From Ectothiorhodospira sp. BSL-9 (GTDB lineage Bacteria > Pseudomonadota > Gammaproteobacteria > Ectothiorhodospirales > Ectothiorhodospiraceae): a stretch of DNA of 64,000 nt. Location: the NCBI RefSeq assembly GCF_001632845.1, contig NZ_CP011994.1:62001-126000 (forward strand), read 5' to 3'. The position numbers and the translations under genes were made by a program. Positions 58,437-64,000 of this stretch are shown piece after piece (within the stretch, counting starts at the first letter, position 1; every line of letters begins with the position of its first letter). The notes beneath the pieces are model-generated. The model did not search any database and was not told where the DNA came from. It was given only the letters and a program-made list of their open reading frames with translations.

Positions 58437-60041
58437 ATGACCGATCAACAGACCCTACAGCGGCGGCTGATCCGCACCCTCGAGCAGCCCCATGCGTACC
58501 CCCATCCCGTGGATGAGGTGGAACGCATAGAGACTCACATCTCCACGGTGCTGCTGGCGGGCGATTTCGCCTACAAGATCAAGAAACCCCTGGATCTGGG
58601 CTTTCTGAACTTCACGCAGCTGGAGCGCCGTCGGTTCTATTGCGAAGAGGAGCTGCGCCTGAACCGACGCCTCGCTCCCGGGATCTACGACGATGTGGTG
58701 GCCTTCTCCGGCAGCCCGGAGGAGCCGGTATTCAATGGCCAGGATGCCCCCTTCGAGTATGCCGTGCGCATGAAGCGCTTCGACACCTCGCTGATGCTGG
58801 ACCACCTGCAATCCGAGGGTCACCTGCCCATCGAGCGCATGGAAGACATGGCCCGCCGGGTGGCCACCTTCCATGACAGGATCGCCGTGGCCCCACCGGA
58901 GAGCGACTACGGGGAACCGGAGAAGGTGCTCCAACCCATGCAGCAGAACTTCGAGCAGATCCGCAGGCTGCTCAGCGATACCGAGCGGCTGGCGCAACTG
59001 GAACGTGTGGAAACCTGGACCCTGGAGCGCTTTGAGGCACTCCGGCCTCTGCTGGTGGAGCGCAAGCAGCGCGGCTTCATCCGCGAATGCCACGGGGACA
59101 TGCATCTGGGCAACATGGCCCTGGTGGATGATGAGCCCACGCTGTTCGACGGGATCGAATTCAACCCCTTCATGCGCTGGATCGATATCGTCAGCGAAGT
59201 GGCCTTCCTCACCATGGACCTCAAGGATCGGGGTGCCCCGGCCCATGCCAATCGTTTTCTGAATATCTGGCTGGAACACACGGGAGACTACCGGGGCATG
59301 CGTCTGCTGGATTTTTATCAGGCCTACCGGGCCATGGTGCGGGCCAAGGTGGCAGTGATCCGCCTGGGACAGAACGAACTGCCCGAGGACGAACGGGAAC
59401 GGCTCACCCGGGAATGCCACGCCTATCTGGACCTGGCGGAGGGCTTCACAAGACCCCGTGGCAAGGCCCTGTTCATCAATCATGGCTTTTCCGGCAGCGG
59501 CAAGACCACCCTGAGTCAGCCACTGATGGAGGCCATTGATGCCCTGCGTGTGCGCTCCGACGTGGAACGCAAGCGCATGTCCGGTATCCGCCCCACCGAG
59601 CGGCGCAGCAACGGGACCAACCAGGGCCTGTATTCACCGGACCTGACGGAACGAACCTATGGGCGACTGGCAGAACTGGCCCTGGAAGTGCTGGAGGCCG
59701 GCTATCCGGTGATTGTGGATGCCACCTTCCTCAAGACGGCCCAGCGGGCACGCTTTGCCGAACTGGCCCGAACCCGTGGACTGCCCTTTCGGGTACTGGA
59801 CTACCGGGCCGACCCAGAACAGTTACGGGCCCATATTGCCGAGCGCACCCAAGCTGGCGACGATGCCTCCGATGCCGACATGAGCGTGGTCAACCATCAA
59901 CTGGACAGCCATGAGCCCCTGCTGCCCGCCGAGCCGGTGATCACCATCGATACCACCACCCCACTCCCGCTGGAGCAGGTGCAACAAGCCCTGGCATCGA
60001 CCACAGACGACCCGCTCGGGCCCGCCGGTCCGGGCAGATGA
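58437..60041 (+). CDS. aminoglycoside phosphotransferase-like / P-loop kinase fusion protein
   Basis: A 534-residue protein with two domains. The first (about 25-330) is an APH-type kinase fold, with FAYKIKKPLDLGFLNF, the Brenner motif CHGDMHLGNM and DGIEFNPFMRWIDIVSEVAF (catalytic Asp and metal-binding Asp). The second (about 340-515) is a P-loop ATPase of the zeta toxin/polynucleotide kinase class, with FINHGFSGSGKTTLS and a DATFLK motif. Such bifunctional proteins are widespread, and no substrate is established. The ATG at 58437 was chosen from family length. The last base pairs overlap the next gene (ATGA). Confidence 0.85.
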   Translation: MTDQQTLQRRLIRTLEQPHAYPHPVDEVERIETHISTVLLAGDFAYKIKKPLDLGFLNFTQLERRRFYCEEELRLNRRLAPGIYDDVVAFSGSPEEPVFNGQDAPFEYAVRMKRFDTSLMLDHLQSEGHLPIERMEDMARRVATFHDRIAVAPPESDYGEPEKVLQPMQQNFEQIRRLLSDTERLAQLERVETWTLERFEALRPLLVERKQRGFIRECHGDMHLGNMALVDDEPTLFDGIEFNPFMRWIDIVSEVAFLTMDLKDRGAPAHANRFLNIWLEHTGDYRGMRLLDFYQAYRAMVRAKVAVIRLGQNELPEDERERLTRECHAYLDLAEGFTRPRGKALFINHGFSGSGKTTLSQPLMEAIDALRVRSDVERKRMSGIRPTERRSNGTNQGLYSPDLTERTYGRLAELALEVLEAGYPVIVDATFLKTAQRARFAELARTRGLPFRVLDYRADPEQLRAHIAERTQAGDDASDADMSVVNHQLDSHEPLLPAEPVITIDTTTPLPLEQVQQALASTTDDPLGPAGPGR

Positions 60042-60580
60042 CCATGCGGACCACAGGGCTCGGTCGGATATCCGTCAGCATGGCCCGCTCCCTCCAGGGA
60101 GCGATCATCCTGACGCTCGGCGTGACCCTGATGGCCTGTGTTGCGACACCGGAGCGCCCGGAAGCTTCACTGGCGCCCAGCGACCCCGAGTCACTTTCAG
60201 AACAACGTGCAGGGGTGGTGTTCGCCGCCCTGAACCAGGTGGGCACCCCCTATCAGTATGGTGGCCAATCCCCCCGAGAGGGCTTCGACTGCAGCGGCCT
60301 GGTCTGGTACACCCATCGGCACATGGGTCTTTCCGTGCCCCGCACCACCCGCGAGCAAAGTGGCCAGATCCAGAGGGTGTCCACCCGGTCACTGGAGCCC
60401 GGTGACCTGCTGTTTTTCCGCACCAAGGGCTCAGGCCCGAGCCATGTGAGCATCTACATCGGCGACGGTCAGTTCGTGCACGCCCCATCCAGCGGACGCC
60501 CGGTGAGCACGGAGCGCCTGGACAACCCCTACTGGAGCCGCCGCTTCCTGCATGCCGGGCATTACTACGAGCAGGAATGA
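60038..60580 (+). CDS. NlpC/P60 family lipoprotein
   Basis: A 180-residue lipoprotein endopeptidase. The signal peptide ends in a lipobox LMAC with Cys 34. The NlpC/P60 domain has the Cys-His-His triad: EGFDCSGLVWY, PSHVSIYIG and FVHAPSSG. E. coli homologues (Spr/MepS, NlpC) cut peptide cross-links of peptidoglycan in the periplasm. The ATG at 60038 overlaps the end of the APH-kinase gene by 4 bp; ATGs at codons 3 and 15 are possible starts too. Followed after 54 bp by the DUF302 gene. Confidence 0.92.
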   Translation: MTMRTTGLGRISVSMARSLQGAIILTLGVTLMACVATPERPEASLAPSDPESLSEQRAGVVFAALNQVGTPYQYGGQSPREGFDCSGLVWYTHRHMGLSVPRTTREQSGQIQRVSTRSLEPGDLLFFRTKGSGPSHVSIYIGDGQFVHAPSSGRPVSTERLDNPYWSRRFLHAGHYYEQE

Positions 60581-60634
60581 ACTCACCGGAGTTGCACGCC
60601 AAACCGATCTGATCCGATCAAGGAGCCAAGCACC

Positions 60635-61123
60635 ATGCCACGCACCCTCATCCTCCTGGCCGCCCTCATGGGCCTCATCCTCGCCGCCCCCATTCACGCC
60701 GCAGAACCGCATCGGGACACCGAGCACATGCGCGTTTACAGTATTGAAGGGGATTTCGAGTGGTATCGGGAGGCCCTGGAGATGGCCATCGTCGATCGAG
60801 GCATCGTCATCAACAACGTGGCCCATATCGGCGCCATGCTCTCGCGTACAGGGGCGGATGTGGGGGGCGAGGCCCTGTTCAAGGACGCCCAGGCCCTGGA
60901 ATTCTGCAGTGCCGGGCTGTCGCGGCAGATGATGGAGACCGACCCCCACAACATCGTCTTCTGCCCCTACGTGGTGGCCGTATATGAGACCGTGGACGAA
61001 CCCGGCGTGATCCACCTGGGTTATCGGCGACCAGCGCTGGTGGGAGACGCGGACTCCCGCCAGGCCCTGCAGGCCGTGGAAGATCTGCTCGATGAGATCG
61101 TGCGCGAGGCCCTGACGTTCTGA
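60635..61123 (+). CDS. periplasmic DUF302 family protein
   Basis: A 162-residue exported protein with a signal peptide cut near residue 23 (IHAAE). The mature region has FEWYREALEMAIVDRGIVINNVAHIGAM..., EALFKDAQALEFCSAGLSRQMM and NIVFCPYVVAVYE, a pattern of the DUF302 fold. Two Cys residues sit about 20 apart. The function of the family is unknown. It ends the plus-strand row that began at 58437, and a strong hairpin (61134-61160) follows. Confidence 0.75.
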   Translation: MPRTLILLAALMGLILAAPIHAAEPHRDTEHMRVYSIEGDFEWYREALEMAIVDRGIVINNVAHIGAMLSRTGADVGGEALFKDAQALEFCSAGLSRQMMETDPHNIVFCPYVVAVYETVDEPGVIHLGYRRPALVGDADSRQALQAVEDLLDEIVREALTF

Positions 61124-61133
61124 ACCCCGGCCA

Positions 61134-61160
61134 CCGGGCCCCGCCGCCGGCGGGGCCCGG
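61134..61160. terminator. 12-bp hairpin between convergent genes
   Basis: CCGGGCCCCGCC (61134-61145) and GGCGGGGCCCGG (61149-61160) form a perfect stem with a 3-base loop between the DUF302 gene and the convergent NTF2-like gene. A T-run is lacking, but its place suggests a two-way transcription stop. Confidence 0.6.
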
Positions 61161-61161
61161 T

Positions 61162-61602
61162 TCAGGCCGTGATACGGCGCTTCACGAACCGGATGGCTGC
61201 CGACAGGACAGGGATCTGTTCATAGAGGTATTCGGCCGCGTCCCAGTAATCCACATGACTGATGACCAGGCCGGAGTCGTTGAAGAGCACCCGGCTCATG
61301 CCATCCACATCCAGACGCATGCCGCTCACGCCGTCGTCTTCCCGGTCGGTGAAACGCCAGTGGAAATAGGCGGTGTTGTCCTTCACCGCCCAGGCGTGGA
61401 TGTAAAAGCGCGGCGCGGGACAGTTCCGGAACATATGGCGGAACACCATCTCGATCCCGTCCAGCCCGCTCACGTCGTTGAAGGGGTCCTTGAAACGGGC
61501 GTCGGGCGTGAAAATCTCCCCCAGCCGATCCAGATCCGTCTCCTTGAGATGGGTGAAGAAGCCGGCGTACCGGCGTGCCGAGGCCTCCATGACATCCTTC
61601 AT
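61162..61602 (-). CDS. NTF2/SnoaL-like protein
   Basis: A 146-residue protein of the nuclear transport factor 2-like fold. It has RYAGFFTHLKETDLDRLGEIF, FTPDARFKDPFNDVSGLDGI and a later FHWRFTDRED, typical of SnoaL-like proteins. These act as small ligand-binding or isomerase-like proteins; no function is set here. Its start overlaps the stop of the SDR gene by 4 bp, so both form one unit. Similar NTF2-SDR pairs occur in light-response clusters with a photolyase. Confidence 0.8.
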   Translation of the reverse strand: MKDVMEASARRYAGFFTHLKETDLDRLGEIFTPDARFKDPFNDVSGLDGIEMVFRHMFRNCPAPRFYIHAWAVKDNTAYFHWRFTDREDDGVSGMRLDVDGMSRVLFNDSGLVISHVDYWDAAEYLYEQIPVLSAAIRFVKRRITA

Positions 61603-62390
61603 GTTTTCACCATCCTCCCGGTGAGTCGCAGGAATACAGCATAGGGTAGCAGGCGCAGGGTCTTCATGATGATGGCAAAGGGCCTGGGGAAACTGATCTC
61701 GAACCCCTTTCGGTCCAGCCCCTTCATGATGGCATCCACCGCGGCATCGGTCTCGATGAGAAACGGCATCTTGAACTGGTTCTTGTCGGTCATGGGCGTT
61801 TTCACGAAGCCGGGGTTGATCAGCCTCAGGTTCACACCCTTTTGCGCCAGCTCCGGATGCAGGGATTCGGCCAGATTGATCACCGCCGCCTTGGAGGCAG
61901 AATACGGGGCAGCCCGGGGCAGGCCCCGGTATCCGGCCAGACTGGCGGTGACCAGGATCTGGCCGCGGCCGCGCTGGATCATGGGCGGCATGATCGCAGC
62001 CAGTCCATTCACCACGCCCAGGTAATTGATCTCCACAATGCGTTTGAACAGGGCGGGATCGAATTCCTCCAGCCCCATGGGCTCGTAGTCCCCCTGATTG
62101 AGGATGGCCATATCCACCGGCCCCACATGGGCCTCGATCTCCTCCACCAGCGTCTTCAGCCCGGCATCGTCGGTGACATCTCCGGGGAAGGCCTGGATGC
62201 GCCCGGGCCCGGAGGCCTCGGCGGCCAGGGCCTCCAGCTTGTCCCGACTACGGGAGGTGACCGCCACACACCAGCCAGCGGCGGCCAGGCGCAAGGCCAG
62301 GGCACGGCCGATGCCGGTACTGGCCCCCACCAGCCACACGACCCCGGCAGTGTTCGCGGCCGCACCCTTTGTCTGCGTCTGCTCTGCCAT
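61599..62390 (-). CDS. short-chain dehydrogenase/reductase
   Basis: A 263-residue SDR oxidoreductase. The cofactor motif is VGASTGIG (TGxxxGIG) and the active-site pair is YSASK (Tyr and Lys); the Ser lies in VTASLAG. The usual NNAG is LNQG here, a mild divergence. The C-terminal part has a hydrophobic stretch, ITFP-like in FEISFPRPFAIIMKTLRLLP, seen in this SDR group. Substrate is unknown. It is the first gene of the SDR-NTF2 operon and is divergent from the MerR gene, sharing the palindrome at 62434-62446. Confidence 0.88.
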   Translation of the reverse strand: MAEQTQTKGAAANTAGVVWLVGASTGIGRALALRLAAAGWCVAVTSRSRDKLEALAAEASGPGRIQAFPGDVTDDAGLKTLVEEIEAHVGPVDMAILNQGDYEPMGLEEFDPALFKRIVEINYLGVVNGLAAIMPPMIQRGRGQILVTASLAGYRGLPRAAPYSASKAAVINLAESLHPELAQKGVNLRLINPGFVKTPMTDKNQFKMPFLIETDAAVDAIMKGLDRKGFEISFPRPFAIIMKTLRLLPYAVFLRLTGRMVKT

Positions 62391-62433
62391 GACCTGATAC
62401 CCTCCCGCCTCGCTCGAGGCTACACAAAAATTA

Positions 62434-62446
62434 TACAACGGTTGTA
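62434..62446. promoter_or_regulatory. TACAAC-G-GTTGTA operator between divergent genes
   Basis: A perfect 6-bp inverted repeat with one central base, in the 66-bp gap between the SDR operon and the MerR gene. MerR-type regulators bind such palindromes in the promoters of genes they sit beside. It is 11 bp before the merR-type start, overlapping where a -10 (TACAAT, 62445-62450) would lie. Confidence 0.55.
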
Positions 62447-62456
62447 CAATCACGAC

Positions 62457-63407
62457 ATGACGCCGACACCCCCAGCCAAGGTCTCGCCGCCCGGGACTGA
62501 CGGGCTGTTCCCCATCCGCACGGTCACTTCCATGACCGGAGTGCACCCGGTCACCCTGCGTGCCTGGGAACGGCGTCACGGGCTGATCCGTCCGCAACGC
62601 ACACCCAAGGGACATCGACTCTACAGCACCGGGGACATTGATCGCATCCGCCAGGTGCTCGAACTGCTGGATCAGGGCATTTCCATCGGCCAGGTGGGTA
62701 AGCTGCTGGACGCCCCCGACCCGCCAACGCCCACGCAGGGCACCCCGGACCATGGCCCCTCCTGCGCCTGGGCCGACTACCGGGCAAGGCTGTCGGCTGC
62801 GGCCCTGCAGTTTGACAGCCAGGCCCTGGAACGGGTTTACGCCGACGCCATGTCGATCTTCCCGGTGCAACAGGTCATTCCCCAGTTGCTCTGGCCCGCG
62901 CATACGGCGCTGCGTGATCAGGCCGGGAACACGCCCCTGTCAGCCGCTGCCCAGGCCTTCTTCCAGGGCTGGGCCCGCTACACCCTGGCGTCCCGGTTTC
63001 GTCACGAACTGAGTCATGCCCAGGGGCCGCCCCTGGTCCTTGCGCCCTTCCCGGAGCAGGGTGAAACCCTGGACCTGGACATGCTGGCCCTGCTGGCCGC
63101 CACCCAGGGCCTGCAGGTGTTGTGGCTGGCCAGCCCCGTCACCCTGGATACCCTGGAGGCCACCATGAACCAGGTTCCGGCCCGGGGCCTGATCCTGGTG
63201 GGAGAGGACCGCCTGTCCCGAGACATGCTCACCCGGGGCCTGCCGTCCTGGTCGGGCAGGATCAACACCCCGGTGCTGGCCGCCGGCCCCAGCGCCCACC
63301 AACACCGCCGCGCCCTGACCGGGGCTGGCCTGATTCCCCTGGAACGCGACCCCTGGCAGGCCACGCGTCAGCTGGAGGCCCATCTGCGCACGGCTCAAGC
63401 TGATTGA
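62457..63407 (+). CDS. MerR-family regulator, LitR-like, with altered cobalamin domain
   Basis: A 316-residue protein. The N-terminus holds a MerR helix-turn-helix (FPIRTVTSMTGVHPVTLRAW, RRHGLIRPQRTPKGHRLY). The rest aligns with the B12-binding region of LitR/CarH, but the cobalamin contacts appear missing: where family members have a GExH segment this one has PEQGETLDLDM, and the helical part lacks the W...EH pair (AFFQGWARYTLASRFRHEL). It resembles class II LitR proteins, which do not bind B12 and work with a LOV protein in some Pseudomonas. It is divergent from the SDR-NTF2 operon and convergent with the photolyase gene with a 13-bp overlap. Confidence 0.82.
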   Translation: MTPTPPAKVSPPGTDGLFPIRTVTSMTGVHPVTLRAWERRHGLIRPQRTPKGHRLYSTGDIDRIRQVLELLDQGISIGQVGKLLDAPDPPTPTQGTPDHGPSCAWADYRARLSAAALQFDSQALERVYADAMSIFPVQQVIPQLLWPAHTALRDQAGNTPLSAAAQAFFQGWARYTLASRFRHELSHAQGPPLVLAPFPEQGETLDLDMLALLAATQGLQVLWLASPVTLDTLEATMNQVPARGLILVGEDRLSRDMLTRGLPSWSGRINTPVLAAGPSAHQHRRALTGAGLIPLERDPWQATRQLEAHLRTAQAD

Positions 63408-64000
63408 CGCAGGATCTCCCAGGCCGCCAGGGCCTCGCGGCGACTGACCGCCAGATCCACGATGGGTCGCGGATAATCTCGTCCAGGTCGGATGCCAGCG
63501 CTGCGCCACACGGAGTCCGGGGTCTGCCAGGGCTTGTGCAGGTACTTGTCCGGCAGGTTCTTGAGTTCCGGCACCCAGCGACGCACGTAGTCACCCTTTG
63601 GGTCAAAGCGCTCCCCCTGGAGCACCGGATTGAACACGCGAAAATAAGGGGCAGCATCTGCCCCGCAGCCGGCCGTCCATTGCCAGCCCAGGGTATTGCT
63701 GGCCAGGTCCGCGTCCACCAGGGTGTCCCAGAACCAGCGGGCGCCTTCGCGCCAGTGGATGAGCAGATTCTTGGTGAGCAGCGAGGCGGTGATCATGCGT
63801 ACCCGGTTGTGCATCCAGCCGGTGGTCCATAACTCGCGCATCCCGGCATCCACGATGGGCAGGCCGGTACGGCCCTGTTGCCAGGCCTGCAGGGCGTCGT
63901 CATCCCGTGGCGGCCAGGGGAAATCCTCGAAACGGGTATCCAGGGGATTCAAGGGCGTGTGGGGAAAGTGAAACAGCAGGTGATGTCCGAACTCGCGCCA
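63395..64000 (-). CDS. phrB: deoxyribodipyrimidine photo-lyase (partial)
   Basis: The C-terminal 201 residues of a photolyase; the start lies beyond the right edge. It repairs UV-made pyrimidine dimers with visible light and FADH-. Visible motifs are WREFGHHLLFHFPHTPL, GLPIVDAGMRELWTTGWMHNRVRMI, LLIHWREGARWFWDTLVDADLASN, and GWQWTAGCGADAAPYFRVFNP, all of the FAD-binding domain. The arrangement with a LitR-like regulator, SDR and NTF2-like gene is a known light-induced cluster. The function is clear; cryptochrome-type alternatives are unlikely. Confidence 0.93.
   Translation of the reverse strand, partial: WREFGHHLLFHFPHTPLNPLDTRFEDFPWPPRDDDALQAWQQGRTGLPIVDAGMRELWTTGWMHNRVRMITASLLTKNLLIHWREGARWFWDTLVDADLASNTLGWQWTAGCGADAAPYFRVFNPVLQGERFDPKGDYVRRWVPELKNLPDKYLHKPWQTPDSVWRSAGIRPGRDYPRPIVDLAVSRREALAAWEILRQSA

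Overview
The window is GC-rich, gene-dense DNA from a gammaproteobacterium. The evidence is the set and order of genes: dksA followed by gluQ, an exbB-exbD-msbA-lpxK-kdsB envelope operon beside comEC, lolD with a LolC/E permease, a PBP1b with a UB2H-type region, MltF, and a tRNA-Ser(CGA) of gammaproteobacterial type. Glycolate oxidase subunits, a glyoxylate aminotransferase and a CbbY-like phosphatase fit an autotroph that salvages 2-phosphoglycolate. Two Na+/solute symporter-family proteins fit a saline or alkaline habitat. A sulfur-oxidising or phototrophic member of the Ectothiorhodospiraceae/Chromatiales is my best guess, but this is inference.

Layout. 1-4.8 kb: a partial exonuclease-like gene, a Ser/Thr phosphatase, glcE, glcF and a class V glyoxylate aminotransferase. 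4.8-17.4 kb: a signalling block with three GGDEF/EAL proteins (one split by a frameshift in a C8 tract), a CheB-CheR-PAS fusion, a flavin reductase and a DUF3617 protein. 17.5-22 kb: a cation diffusion facilitator, a 45-residue DUF3096 protein, tRNA-Ser, mltF, tadA and an HDOD protein. 22-29 kb: guaBA, xseA, a CbbY-like phosphatase, dksA and gluQ.

29-41.3 kb is the most distinctive part, an acetate/carboxylate uptake and activation locus. It holds a small membrane protein, a symporter-histidine kinase fusion, an NtrC-type regulator, a cNMP/CBS/DUF294 nucleotidyltransferase, a DUF4212 plus solute symporter pair, a second, frameshifted DUF294 gene, and acs. Between the regulator and the first DUF294 gene lie repeated GGTAAC/GTTACC sites and a well-spaced sigma-54 promoter, which suggests the NtrC-type regulator acts there.

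41.3-54.5 kb is mainly envelope biogenesis: a Nudix hydrolase, a 237-bp composite palindrome, kdsB, Trm112, lpxK, a WaaA-like protein, msbA, exbD, exbB, comEC, a DUF2062 protein, a REP-like hairpin, lolD, a lolC/E gene and sfsA. 54.5-61.1 kb: a small secreted protein, agmatine deiminase, mrcB, an APH-kinase fusion protein, an NlpC/P60 lipoprotein and a DUF302 protein. 61.1-64 kb: an NTF2-like protein and SDR operon, divergent from a LitR-like MerR regulator that appears to lack cobalamin-binding motifs, and a photolyase cut by the window edge. That last group resembles the light-response clusters of proteobacteria.

No CRISPR array, prophage, integrase or transposase gene was seen. The main anomalies are two homopolymer frameshifts, dispersed palindromic intergenic elements, and a few proteins that keep a family fold but seem to lack key residues.
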